DNA of 64,000 nucleotides from NCBI GenBank assembly GCA_942486035.1, contig CALNXK010000040.1, positions 1,692,001-1,756,000 of the forward strand, read 5' to 3'. Below, in pieces: positions 14,201-29,200 of the stretch (the stretch's first letter is position 1; every line of letters begins with the position of its first letter). The translations under genes and the position numbers were made by a program. The notes under the pieces are model-generated. The model did no database searches. It was not told the DNA's origin and saw nothing but the letters and a program-made list of their open reading frames with translations. This DNA comes from Porites lobata. Its lineage: Eukaryota; Cnidaria; Anthozoa; Scleractinia; Poritidae.

Positions 14201-17200
14201 TTTTCCAAAAAGGAAACTTCCACGTTGGCCTCCCACGCAGACGTTGTTTTAAAGCGTGACGAGGCCCTAAGAACGTCTGCGTGGAAAGCTATTTCCACGT
14301 CTAAGATGAGATAAAAGAAAGTCCCCCTTTTTACGGTAGATAAGGCAAGATCTAATCTTGGGGCTGAACTTACCAGGACAGTCAGACAAACTGCAAGGCA
14401 TTATTTGTCTGTCTGAGCCCGCGCAACTGTTGCCTCCAAATTTGGGCGACGGATTATCACACTTGCGCATGCGCTCTCTTTTGCCAGGTCCACACTTGGC
14501 AGAGCAGAAACTCCACATGTTCCATGAGCCCCAGTTTCCGTGCACTGCAAAAGAAAGAGGAGAGTTTCAATGGGGTCAGTGTTTTCATAAAGATTTATAA
14601 CGAGAGGAATTTTCCTAAAACCTGCCGTTTACGTGTGTCGGTGTGTCGGTGTGCTCAGCACAAAAGCACGTAGCACATATAGCACATAGGTGTAATGTCT
14701 CCAACTGAAAATGAGACCGCTGTTTCTACGTGGTCTATGCAAGACACGGGTAGGCCAAGCCGTTTAAAGGGCAAAGGATGTACTGTAACTTCATTTCTCA
14801 ATGATTGTAAAAGCCTGACTATTGTTGTGATCCGCCGGGGATTGAGCCCGTGACCCACCGGTCTGTATACTGGCCCTCTATCGGATGAGCTAATTCTTCC
14901 GTGTTGCAAATTCCAATCAGACCCTCCCGTTTTTTTTTTTTTTTTTTTGGAATTTTTGAATTTGAAATTGAACGATTTACAAAGACCTAGTCTGAGTAGC
15001 AATCATTTCCGCGTTTACAGGCAAATTATCAATTGTTATTAGAAAAAGGAAACTCAGTTCCCACCTGGACAGGGTTGTGGGTTACAATGGACCTTCTCAG
15101 TGGAAGAGCCAACCTCCTTGCAATCTCTACCACCATATTGAGGACTCGGGTTGATACATTCACGCTTTCTTGTCTTTATTCCACCACTACACGATCTGCT
15201 ACACAAGGACCAGTCTGACCACTCAGAATAGTTGCCGTTAATGGCTGAAAGCAAAGAAAGCAAATGATATTAACAATACTAAAATATCACAGATCTTGAG
15301 TTTTAACATTGCGAAAAGATAATGCCTGCGCGGTAATTTTAACTATCAACTTGAACTTTATACTGTCATAGAAGGCGTCAACGTCTCTCCATTCTCCTCG
15401 TAACTCCCTTTCTAAGCCCCATTCTCCAGATGGACTGTTTTTTTCTCCACTCAAGTTTTTCTGCGGCACGTTCTACAGTTAACACATGGAACTTTGGTGG
15501 TGTTCCTCCTTTGGAAGTCCTGTTTGCGTCTTACTACCAAATCGTAATGTGCGTGTCTTTAGCTGTCCACACCTAAGCGCGCTTTGCGTGTCTTTAGCAG
15601 TCCGTACACTCGCTATCGCTTCTATCTTTTTGAGTTTACAATCGTTCATATTCATGGGGCATCCCTTCATAGCAGCCAAGGCAAGCTCTGCAGTTATCTA
15701 TATCTATGGGTTAACCAATAGTTCATATGTATGAGGAGCGCCTTCAAACCAATCAAGCCTGATCAATCACGACAAAGCCATTAAAATAACATCCACTATA
15801 CTCACGGCATCTCCTGACTGTACAGGGTTTCACATCAACATTTTCTCCTTCGCACGAGTAGCCTCCATTAGTCGGCTCAGGACTTTTACACACGCGAGTC
15901 CTCATCTGTATTCCATCCCCGCATGTAGCGGAGCAGGCCTGCCAGGAACTCCATGGTGACCAGCTGCCGTTAACTATTAGTATAAAACAAAACTTCGCCA
16001 TTATTTTTCTTATAATATGGTAGCAGGCCCCAGGAGAAGCCAAGATCAAGCGGAAGCGTTTCTGTGCTCAGACTGGCTCCCTGCAGAGGCAAAATGGGCC
16101 TTGACCGCTTTGTTCTATCAAGAAAAATCTTTTGCATAATGAACCCTGTGTAATGTTACCATACTTTTTCTCTTCAAGATGATACTGTAAACGCCAGTGT
16201 GTACCCGGGGAGCGTCTATTGCAAGCTAGTGAGATCATCTTAAATGCTTTCTGTCTCACTTCCCCGAAAATAGCTTGCATGCTCGCATTTATATGTAAAC
16301 ATGATAACTATAACTTTTAGGAATAAGACACCTATGCCTTGGTTAATTTTGTGCCTTACTTCACGCTATCTTTTGGTGAGCAATATGAGAGAGTGTGAGT
16401 TCTGGAAACAGAACATGACAGTTGGCTCAAAATTGAAAATGGGTAACACTCAATCGCTTTCTCGTTTGTGTCCTGCAATTGTTTTCTGGATCATTACTGG
16501 GAACGCGCAGGTCAACTAATGGCCATTTTTCCCTTGTCCCTAGTAACAACCCCAGAAGTCTTTGCGAAATTAAACTCGGCCCAGTCTTCTCGTATCCTAA
16601 AGTGGTCAATTGAAATTTAAATGAAGACGAGGTTATAGAAAACGCTTGCAAACGTAATCTGTGAGTACCAACGTTTCTCATGCTTCTACGATTCTATTCT
16701 TAATTTGACTCACCTGGACATTCGCCTTGATTACAAGACAATGTTTGATTTACCGGTCCCACGCAGAGGCGGCCACCATTGGATGGTGCCGGACTATCGC
16801 AGAATCGCCGCCTTCCCATGACGCCTTTGCCACAAGATTTGGAACAGACACTCCAGTTGCCCCATGCACTCCACCCTCCATCAACTACAAAATCAAGCAC
16901 ATATTCTTCATAAGAATCTTTTTAAAACTGTGTTTAAAAAAAGGGGCCCTGTGGTTGACTGGGAAGATCTTGCAAACGCGACGTCGGACCGGAATGCGTG
17001 GAATAGGATTGTTCAGAACATCTAGACCAAAAGGACAGAAAGATGACGATGATGATATTGCTATAACGCACGAGCGTGTTTCATCAAGGCAAAATGCACG
17101 TGCACTTACAGAAGAAAAAGATAACTTGCTTTATGCGCATTATGTAGTTATATAAGCACTGATTAATTTTAAAGAACCCCCGAGAAGGGCAAGAAGCACT

Positions 17201-20200
17201 TTCCTATGGCTTGTACGCCTCTCATGTTATTCAAAATTTGCGTACTGAGATAATTCAGTAATGCATTCCGTGCAATTCCTATTTCTGTGGTGTTTTGACC
17301 AACGGGTCACTCCACAGCAAAACTACGAAACAGAACTCCCAGTTACGCTATTGCTTCGCGAAATAGATCCTACAGTGTCCTAAACCGTTTTGTTTGCAGG
17401 CAGATGGGCCTATTACTGGGGGGCAGGGGTGGGGGGCTTATAGGTGGGGGACGGGATTTATAAGCGGAACTTTAAGGTAACGGGCAACTTACCTGGGCAG
17501 ATTTTAGTTGACCCACAAGGTTCACTCTCCTGAGGTTCCCCAAGCTCGGAGCAATCCTTACCACCGTAGGCTGGAGCCGGGCTGGTACAATTCCTTACTC
17601 GTGATCTTAACCCACCACCGCAGGATTTGGAGCATTTTGTCCAGGCGGACCACGGGCCGTACTTTCCATTGATTGGCGAGACTTAAAGCACAGGAGAGTG
17701 AGTGTTAGCTCAGTGTGAAAAGTAGAGTGGTCACGAAGTTATTTATATCTGAGTTTTCAATCAGAGATAACGAAACCAGAGCAATGGTGATTATCTAGGG
17801 CACTTACCATTAACAAACGCGTATACAAAGTTAGTGTCTTCTTGTCCCACACACGGTTCATCACCGCCGCGGCACCGCTCAAAGTTGTCTCCAACACAAC
17901 CTACCCATGGCTTTGGCGCCGGTTCCTGTGTGAAGGCGTTCTGTACGCCGTCACGGGAAAACGTTTTATCGGCGTTGCGTCCTGACCAGCATTCCCCATA
18001 ACCTTGTATACCGAAGTGAGTGTAATTGTTGCGTCTAGCGGATTGCGCGCACCTAATAATATCGAAAAAAAAGGTGACAAAGCTACCTTAATTACTTACG
18101 TAGGTGTGAGTCCTTGCCGCCATTTTCAACCCCGTTTCTCTCTTTCACTGGTTTGTTCCTTTCCTTTGTAAATCCGGTTGTTGGTGTTTATCCAAATTTG
18201 ATTTTAAAATACTAGGTTTGGTTCAATATATCATTAATTTAACTTAACCTTCACATAACATTATACCAGTTTTCTACCGATTCATCTAAAATTGAATAAA
18301 TTATCAAGCAACGCCTTTTACTCTACAAATCCACACAAAGTGCAAAGAGCTCTTTTGCTTTTATTCTTGTGGCTTTCAATAAAGGACTTAGATTGTAAAA
18401 AAGTAGACGCTATTTCTTCGCCTTTTTCGGGCGAGTGAAGCAAAAATCGGTAGTGGAAGGCGCCTTTCCCTATTCCGCGTGTCTGGCGCTACTCACTTAC
18501 TTCGTTCTTGCCTTCACTCGCCTGAAAAAACAAGGCGAAAAAATAACGCCTGCATACGCGGCAACGATAATGGAGATACGATGATTTTTACAGGATCACA
18601 AACCTGCAGATTAGCTCAGGCATATACTGTTGCCAGTCATCCGACTGTACGTTAAAGCCGCTGTACAAGGTGCTCTGAGGATCATTGTCTGTAAAAATAA
18701 GTTCTGGCAAGGGTCGGCTGGGGGACTTTTTGTCCTGGAAACAACCGAGTGGTCGCATCGGGACATCACCTAAGGAAAATACCGAATATGTCAAGGCTTG
18801 ACTCGCTAATATTCTAAGGAAAGTCTTTCAATCATAAAATTTGAAGAGAAAATGATTTGTACATATCTGGAGGGTAACATACACGCACGATACCACGCGC
18901 GAAAGATAATTGAGGCGCAACAAAAGCTTGCTTACTCATCGGTCTATATGTTGAAAGACTGCGGGTGATATTGCTTGCAACAGCTTCAGGCTAGACATGA
19001 TGTTGAGAGTGACATCACCCGAGCAATATCCTTACAGTTAAGTTTCATATGTTGGTACAGGTAGTTTGCATTTAGGCAGGTTAGGCTGTTTGTTGAAGAT
19101 TTGAACATTTTGGGGACGATATCTCATTTGAAATTATCAAGACCATCTGCTGACCCTGTCCAAGAGGCGTGGCTGCTCGTGAGAGCTTGTAAATTTTATT
19201 GATCTTTCATGTGAAACCTGATGATAACTGCTACCCCCACCCCGCTTCCCGCCCCATAAAAAAAGGATTTTTTTCTTTTTAGTACTTACAGCAATCACCA
19301 GACTTGCAATTTACTGTTTGAGTGTTTTCTCCTTTGCAATCTCGGCCATTTTCTGATGGCGCCGGATTATCGCAGGACCTCACGCGCATTCTCACACCAA
19401 AACCACACGATTTAGTACAAGCGCTCCACGCGGACCATTCACCCCAGTTCCCATCATCTGAAACATGGAATAGGAAAATTTTTTGCGTTCAATAACGACT
19501 TACGGCTATACGTCTACATACGTTGTGCGACAAGCGCTGGAAAGCGTATTATTAATTCAGTGCCTAATCCTTTCTATTGTACACTCTGTTTTTTTCTTTT
19601 CAACCCTTATTACATGTAAAAAGAGGTCCATCAAAGGCAAGCCATTTACCTTACTCTTTCAACTCACTCAGATAATAGAGAAAGTGAAAATACGAAAGTT
19701 CGCGCATTTATAACTGCGATGATCTTACAAACTCAGTAGTCTTGTAGAAGAAGAAATATAAAAGGATGACTTACTTGGACAGTAGTCCTTTATTTGGCAA
19801 GACTTAGTCTCAGTATCCTGCCCATACATTGAACAATCTCTGCCGCCATATTGAGGACTAGGGTTTGCGCATGCGCGCCAGCGCGCCATGAGGCCTGCCC
19901 CACAAGTCTTGTCGCACGCAGTCCATGCTGTCCACTCTGTATAATTACCATCCACTGAAACAAACATAAAGGGAAATCAGCTTTTACCCATAGCTACAAT
20001 GATTTGAAGTGAGCCATTTCATTGTAGTTTTACAGGGATGTTATTGTTTAATATGAGGCAATTTCAGCATTTCATAAGCTGCTTCAAACTCTGGAAGAAC
20101 CAAGAGAAATTTAGAAAGTCCACAAGTCGACAATTTTGTAGCAATTCTGTACTCGCCATACACTATCTCTTACCAATCGCCCAAGGTTTAAAGGTTAATG

Positions 20201-23200
20201 AAGCACTTTCCTTGACTTCGTGCAACACTACTATTTGACAGTTTGCTTAGAACTTGTCTTATTACATAGCGTTGACAAGATCAAGAAATCTTGTGCTGTG
20301 ATAGCTTACCCAAAAAGGGTATATGGAGATATCTTTCGGTTGTCGGGTTTGGGACTGCAGGTTCTTTAATAAAAAACAATCCTTTCTTGACTAAGATTTG
20401 ACAAGATAGACAGATATTCTCCTCATCCAGCTTTCTTCACCGCATGTTCACTCAATAAAAGTATACGACTTTAGATTCAGATTCCAAATTCAGTAAGCAC
20501 TATACTATTTACCCGGGCAAGGTCGATAACTGCAGTCTCCTACTTGCTGCTCAGCACCGCTGCAAGGCTTCCCGCCATTTTTCGGAGCAGGGTTGATGCA
20601 CGATCGTTTTCTCTCTCTGGTCCCTGGACCGCAACTGGTTGTGCACGCTGACCATAAGGACCACGGACCCCAGCCACCGTTCACTAAAAACGATTGTACA
20701 ATAATTTAGCATTTCATTATGTCCTTTTATTTATGACGAACAAGAATTCCAAAACAGCAGTACTAGCAGTTCTTAAAAATTATCTAAAAAGCGGAGCAGA
20801 ACACGATGAACACTATTTGAAAAGTATATTTTAAAAGATACATCTCTTGTATTCAAACATAAGAAAGTAAAACTCACTAACATGCTCACATTAAAAACAA
20901 ACAAACATACAAATGCTTTTCTACCATTAGTGAAGTTACCTGGACAATCCCCAAGATTACATTTCGAGGATTCGACGTTGGGTCCCAGTTTCTCCTCGGC
21001 ACATGTGAGCCCACCGTACTCTGGTTCAGGGTTCGTACATGTTCGAGTCCTTTTTCTGATCCCAGGCCCACAAGAAGTAGAACACGCTCCCCAGTTTGAC
21101 CACGAAGAATAGTTTCCATGAACTACAAATGACAGTCAAAAAGGTTAAAACCAAATCACTCATAGAAGACGGCCATTTGAGTAATCAAATTTGTCACGGA
21201 GAACATTTTTGGATTGGTTTCTACTTGGATCGCTTTGTAGTAATGTGTTACAACTACAATTGTAAAATTAAAACGAAGCAGAATATCAAATACAATTGAA
21301 TTTGATCGAAGGTTCGTCCTACATTTGTGCCTAAACAACCCCCGTGTAACTAATTACATATAAGGTGCAGAGGTTCCACAGAGCAAGTTGTTTTGCAAAA
21401 ATTTCATTTCATCAGCCAGGGCAAAGTCTAAGGACGATGTCATATCCTTTTGATGATCACGATGATGATCTCAGTAAATTTTATCAGTTTCAAAATATTT
21501 AGCATTTTTGTTTATTGTGGACACTCTCTAATATCACATCTTTACATTATCTGTTATACTTTTTTGGCGGAAATGATATATATGATAGAGAATTTTTAGA
21601 AGTCTTTTTAATTCGGAAAAGTCTTTTCAACTCGGAAAAGCCTAAGCGAACAGACCCAACGGCCAACTACTTTGATGCCTTCGTTTACGATTGAGGATAT
21701 TCTTAACTTACTAGGACATTGTATAACTTGGCAAGGCCGGATGTGTTCCGGGTCTCCTAGGTCCGTACAGTCCCGTCCACCATGCTGTGGTTCCGGACTG
21801 GTGCAGGTACGTTTCCTTGTCTGAATTCCATAACCACAGGTTTTTGAGCACGCTGACCACTGAGACCACGGGCTGTACTTTCCGTCAACTATATAAGCGG
21901 AAAAGCAAACAGACAAAGATTAGTCTCAGTTACTTCAGGATGCAGCGGGACAATTTAAAAGAAAATTTTCCACAAAATTACTCTGCAACACAAATAACGT
22001 ACAGCGACAATAAACGAGACACTTACTTGGACAGTTGCTTTCAAAGCATTGCACAGACTCCACCCCAGACCCCAAGTGTGCACAGGCGACACCGCCATAA
22101 GCCGGTTCCGGATTGGTACAGAACCTTCGCCTCGTTTTGATACCTTTTCCGCACGTGACCGAACACGGCTCCCAGTTGTTCCATTCGGTATAACCACCGT
22201 TCACTGAAAAGTAAACAAAAATTTTATTCAGAGGGCTAAATAGACAAGTTCAAATATTACGGATATTTGCCTGTTTTAACGTTTTTCGACATGAAAGGTT
22301 CCAGGAGATGCTAGATTATTGTATGAGTATAAATGAATCCTGCAAATATATTGAAATAAATTTATTGACTTTCAACATTTTTCTTCGATTTAACTTTAGT
22401 TCTTAGTTTCACCAAAAAAGAGTATACGCGCATTCTCAAACAACAGAGGTAAATGCCGTGCGCCTAGGCCATGAAAATCAGCATATTATACTGGGCAATA
22501 CAGATGAAAGGTACAAAACTAAAAAATCTGCGGCCTTTTGAGACTAGGGAGTTATTTTTCAAATGTCAACTCCATGGTAAGAATGAGCATTCATGGAATC
22601 AGCATATTATCGATTTAGAGAATTTTATAAACTAAAACTTAGCACCACATACCTGGGCAGGGCGTCAGATAGCACTGAGTACTCTCCGTACTTGGACCCA
22701 TTGCCTGCTCTGTGCATGATTTCCCTCCAAACTGTGGTTCAGGTGCATTACACCGTCGTGTTCTATTCTTCATGCCAACACCACACGTGACTGAGCAGGG
22801 TGACCATGGAGACCAGTCGCTGAACTTGCCATTTACTGTGGAATTACCCAGTTACAGTTGAATTAATCAATTCACAGAAATGACCCCTAAGCCAACATTA
22901 ACACTTACTTTTCACTTAGGGCAAAATGTTGGCTTAGGGGAGGGGTAGGTGGGCAGTTTCTTAGAAAACCGTAATTGATCATTACTTACTGGGGCAAGGT
23001 TCATATCTACACAGTCTGCTCTCCCTCCTGTCATTGTCACATGTCATGCCTGGCACGGACTTGGGTGGGATACAATCCCTCTCACGGTGCTGGACGCCGC
23101 CTCCACAAGAGTGAGAACAATCCGACCATTTCGTCCAAGCTCCACAAGTACAATTTGCTAAGTAGAGTGAAAAAGAAGGGAAGAATGAATCACTTGATGC

Positions 23201-26200
23201 TGAGTACACATCAACATCACATCAACTCAAAAGAAGCCCACAGGCCTTTCCTTATCGTCCTCTTTGAAGAGAGGGTGTACCCTTTGGTACATATGTATTC
23301 AGGAGGCATTTAGTTTCTGTGCTGTTTGTTCTTATCACGAGCGAACTGTGGGTGTTATCAAGCTGGCTTCTCAACACATTTCATTATTAGCCCTTATATT
23401 GCGATCAAAAGCACGGTACCTCTACAACGTTCGCTTGATGAATTTTATTTTTGTGCTTTATAGGTACTGAAACATTTCCATTTGTTTCAAATGTTCCTCA
23501 GAGAAGGTTCCATTTCCTAATTAGAGAACCATGACAAATTGAGTTCAAGCGAAAGCTGTCTACAAGTTTGAAGTGCACTGCGCTCTTCTTAATGAAGATA
23601 ACGTACGGCGAGGCTAACGCTAAATACTGAAAAATATGGTATTTTGGGAATGGTTTGTGTAAAGAACATCTCGATTTGTGACGATCAGAATCCATATTAA
23701 GCCACTTAAAAGCGTCTTTACCCTCATGTACAACATAGAAGTTATTTTAGAGCTGTACCTCTGCAGTCCACAAGCTGACAACTGGTTTTTTCCTGGTCGG
23801 GTCCAAGATCCGTGCAGTCTTTGCCTCCTATCGTCGGAGAGGGATTGGTGCAGAATCGTTTCCTGGTCATGATACCTTGGCCACACGTGACCGAACATGG
23901 CGTCCACAAAGTCCACTCACTAAAGTTTCCGTTTACTATGAAAAATAGTCAGAAACACACTGAGAATCAATTTACCGCTCCAGAAACTATGAGGTTGAGG
24001 GGCTAACAAAAATATTGGCGATAAAACCGCAAAAATTGCCGCGTGCGATTTCTATGTTGCATCAAGGACTTCTAGAACAAGTAAAGTAGCATATTTAACC
24101 GAGCTGTTTACTTTTAAGGGATTTCCATCGATACCAACGCTTCTGTTGGATTTTCAAGTAACACTAGATGCTACTTACGTGGACAGGAACCCAAATTGCA
24201 GACTTCAGTCTCTCTGTCAGGTCCTAGGCTGCCACAATCCGAGCCACCAAACTGGGCAGGTGGGTTTGTGCACGAGCGAGACCTGACCCGAATACCACCC
24301 CCACAGGAATGATCACACTCGCTCCACAGACTCCAGCTGCCGTACATGCCATTCACTGTTTTAAAAAGGAGACAAAATGAACGTGAGCGATAACTGAAGG
24401 AATTTTTAAACCTTTAAGCCCAAATATCTACATACAAATTCGCCAGACTGATCTTCATACATTTCCTTAAAGAATCAGTTGGGAGAATTTGTTTGCTGAA
24501 AAAGCTTTTCCCATCAGGTGATTATTTCACTAATTCTCACAACATTTTCCCTCGATTATGCATTGACATCGTTGGGAGAAAATTGACTTTGGTCACTCTT
24601 GAGACTTAAAGGGTTAAGAGGTTACGTCGCTAAGAAACTTAATGGATTCCTTCCCTTTGAAGTGTTATTATTTTTAAATGGCATTAATTTAATATATCTA
24701 CATCGGCGGTTTCCTGAGTTGCGATGTTAGCTTTTTTTTGGAGATTTAGAACACTTACTTCACATAACGGTGGCGTTACAAAAACAATAGAGATGGTATC
24801 CAATTTAAACGTTGGCTGGAGATAATTTTCAATTATTTTTTTAGTAAAGATTTCGTAAACCTAGAAAATCTTTATTACCCGCATGTTCCAAAAAACACTT
24901 CTAATCACGCAAGACTACCTTTGCATAATATTATTAAAAGAAAATAAAACAATAAAACAAGCAGCAGGGAGAGGTCTCCTTGGCCATCAAATGCAAAAAA
25001 CACACAAGACTACATCTAGGTGCAAAACAAAGCACAAATAATGCTATTAACAGCCCGAAACGAGACCTGTGTAGAGGCTCACAAAGCGGGCGTTTCCGTC
25101 ACGTTTTAGCCAATCCTTGTCCCCCACTTAAGTTAGGCTAATTTAGCCAAAGAACGGTAACGTCAGTTGACGACGGCGCCCGAAAATCACACTAATGGCT
25201 TGACCAATGGCAGTGCGAGAAATTTAGCACCGGAAGTCGCGTTCAGTCCTTTCCGCGCGCTTTCCCGTCGTCAACTGACGTTCCAGATCTGTTGCTAAGT
25301 CAGCCCTTTCTCGCGCGTTTCCTGCGCTTCTCCGCTCAGCTAAACAGAAACAGAAACTATTGCTATGCAGGCTGCTCAAACCGAAATTCACGTACAATCA
25401 AAGCCTACTGATGGCACCTACCTGGACAGGGTTCTCCGTGACAGCTGTCACTCTCGGTAGCTGGACCAATCATGGAGCAGTCCCGGCCGCCATGCATTGG
25501 CACTGGGTTGGTGCAGTTTCTGTGTCTGAACTTAACGCCGCCGCCACACGACACTGAACACGTGGTCCAGGCTGACCAATCATTGTAATTTCCGTCCACT
25601 AAAGCAGACCATGAGTGAAAAGGTTAGCTACATGTACACTACACGAATAATCTTCCGATATTTTAAACTCCTTGACAAGGTTTGTTTTTTTTTTCGATCT
25701 CCGACATCCCAAACTAAAGCCCAATTTTTTTTTTCGCCCCAACAAACAAAAATTTATAAAATCCAAATGAAATGATGCCACGCCCCTTTCAAAAAAATGT
25801 ATGGTGAAATGATGCCTTAGTTCTTCACCCACTAAAACTTAAAACCGATTTGCAAAGTTAGGAAGCCATTAACACGACTTCTAGCGACATAAGAACATCG
25901 CAAAAAATACATGCTGTTTAAAAAGTTGTGTTCAGAATTAGACTTTAAAGTTCTGACCGAAGGAAACTAACAGTAACGAAATAACTTACGCGGACAAGAT
26001 CGCTCAAAGCAGTGAGCTCGTTCTTCGCTGGGCCCCAGTCCCTGCTCGTAGCAATCTTTTCCGCCGTTGGAGGGTAGGGGGTCGTTGCACTCTCTGATTC
26101 TCTTTTTCAAGCCGCGTCCACAGGTCTTACTGCAAATACTCCAACTTGACCACTTGCCGTAGTTTCCATTAACTAGAACAGTTATTAAACAACAAGAAAT

Positions 26201-29200
26201 TTCATTCGACAGAAAAACAAAAGAGAACAACACACAATAAAATAAGCAAAATCCCGATTATCTTCATTCCACGTTCATTTACTACAAGGGTAGGGAAGAG
26301 GTTCCCAATTTCCGCCTCGTCTACTCGGCCAAAAAAGTATCAAATATCTAATTAACGTAAATATGCTTTACCCTGATTATTCTCGACTTCGTATTCGAAC
26401 AAAATTGCTTTAAATGTTATAAACGTGTTAAAAAAATGACGCATACAAATCTTCAGATTCTAAACATTCATTTTTTTTAGCAAATTTCTTTAAAAGCTTA
26501 GTGAATAAGCAGCATAAAGGTACAGTACACAACGTAAGCAGTAGAAATGATAACTTCAGTTTGAAGTTGTTCAGACTCAGTTTTACACAAATTGGTTTAG
26601 TCTGACCATAACAAAACGTCAAAGCCAGGATTGGATCAGAGCAATTCTTACCCAAGCAGTCTTGGTTCTTGCATGGTTGGATCTCGATGTTGGAGCCTAT
26701 TTCAGTGCAATCTCTGCCACCATGGAGCGGAGGTGGATTGGTGCAGTAGCGAGTTCTTGTTTGGGTTCCTTCACCACAGGTAGCTGAGCAAGAGGTCCAG
26801 TTTGACCATTGGGTGTAGTTCCCATCAACTGAAGAAATACACACATTTAGTTTTGGTTACGTACAATACGTAAAATGCTTTACTTAAACACACTTATCGA
26901 CAACTTTCGCATTTATAAACTTGAAGTGGCTAACGGTCAAGGTTCATGCGTGTTAATTTCACATTACATTGCATTGCATTGCATTGCATTACATTACATT
27001 GCTGATATCCTCAAGCATTAGCTTTCTTGCCGGGTATTTTCAGTGAACAAATACTGATAATAATTTTGTGGACCTGGTTGATATACATTCGAAGCTCCTT
27101 CATATGAACAGCAAAGCGACAGACCCTAATGTCCGCATGGTAGAGGTGTCTTCTTAAAGAGGTCGAGAATGCACGAAGTGTGGTATCTTTGGAACTCTCT
27201 GCGCTTTTGAGTGGTCCGTATTAAAGAGGTCGAGATTAGACTGTAAAGTGTAAGTATAAGCCGCGGACATAACCCTTATGCCATTAATATCATAGGTGAC
27301 GAATTACTCCTTCATTTGAACAGCAAATTTGTAATTTCACATGTGACAGACCCCGTAATGTCCGTGTTAAGATGGCGACGGTGTCATGAATGAAGATGTC
27401 AGGGCACAAAAAGACTTTAGAAAACCTTAACACACGAAAGAGCACATCAAGAAGGATTCTAACAGGTATTTTGTCGAAAAACTCTCAACTTAAGCCAAAT
27501 TTAAGCTCTAAACGTTCGAGAGAGTGAAGGAGTTCTCGATCGATACGATCCAGGATAAACATGTCAAAAATCCAAGATTGCTAACGTAATTCGTCACCCA
27601 TGATATTAATAGGTAATCAAATGGTATACTCGCCTAAAGGCTCGGGAAACTATAAGGATTTGGACAAAACGCGCGTGAAATTATTCCCTAATTTCACTCG
27701 TCACCATTTGATTACACATACTAATCATATGGAGGGGTGGGGATTGGAATATATTAAAAAGTTTTAGGGTACCTGGACAATCCACAAGGTAACACTGTGT
27801 ACTCTGCACCGGTTGCCCCAGTCTTGAACATTCAAATCCGCCGTTTGCCGGAGGGGGGTTGGTGCATGTTCGACTTCTAACCATGTATCCAGGGCCACAT
27901 GAATGTGAGCAAGGCGACCAATCGCTCCAGTGAGTGTAATTTCCATTAACTGTTGAATCATGAAACGCATTGCAAACAGTTTACAAATCACACTCGAGAA
28001 ATTGGTTTACCAAAACTATAAAGGAGCAGGTTTTATATGAGAGACTGTGTTGCTTGTTTTAGGAAAACTTGATCCTTCCTTCGTGACCACGGCAAGATTA
28101 AATCGATTATTATACATTAAACCTACATCTGTATTTTCATTGACTAAGGGCCTACAGTTAATTTTTGAAATAAGCGCAACCTATATATTAGCTACAATAG
28201 CAGATAACTGAACACTGAATCTGGAGGTTGCGCGCGTAATGCACGATTTCCAAAGAGTAATGTCAATCTGTGTTTGGTGCGATTGTCGGTGTGTTTATCG
28301 TTATTTTCTTCAAAATAATGGGCAATAAACAATTATTTGATTCGAATTTTGCGATATCCGGAATTATCAAGGTCTCGGTAAGTTGTATCAGCCATGGCCA
28401 CTTTGCTCGACCTTGAGTGATCACAGAAGCCTCATCTAATAATTGTTTAATGTAGTGGAGCTTCTTCGGTTGCGTGAAGGTTTTTGTAAGGAAAAATCTC
28501 TTAGCAAGTAATACTTTAGGATTTCTTCCTGTAAATCAGGCTAAACGGTAGGACTATGCAGGCAATGGAGAAAAACTGATGGATAAACTGATGTAGAGGA
28601 CTTGAACTTTCCCAAACGTCAAAGATCGCTAGCTGAACTGGTAAGAATACCAGCTCCGTAGGCCAAATAAGAACACCATACCTGCACACTGTCGCATGTA
28701 GCAATGTTCAGCTTGACTTGGTAGACCCAGGCCCTGCTCCTCACACGATCTCCCCCTGAACATTGGCTTAGGGTTGGTACATGTTCTGTTACGTTTTCTA
28801 ACGCCGACACCACATGTGGTCGAACACGACGTCCATGGTGACCAGTTGGTGTAGTTTCCATTTACTAGTAAAAATCAGTAAAGTAAGTGAAAGAACATTT
28901 TTTCTCCCCTCCCTTCCTCCCTACTCCCCTTCTTCCCACTTTGCTGTCAATAACTTAGTCGAAGAATGGCGCCTATATCACCTTTTGTCAGAATAATGCC
29001 TTATATAGTTGATTACGTGATTGTATTTTGCTAATAAACACTAATTGCAACTAATTTCCGTTCTACCAAAAGACCTTGTCCAATAAAGACTTAACACCAA
29101 AGAATACAAAAACGCTTTCAAACAGTTGACAAAACATTCCATTTCCCGTTCCAGGTTAGTCTAGACGAAAATTTCACCGCAAAAGTTGCTACTATGTCAT

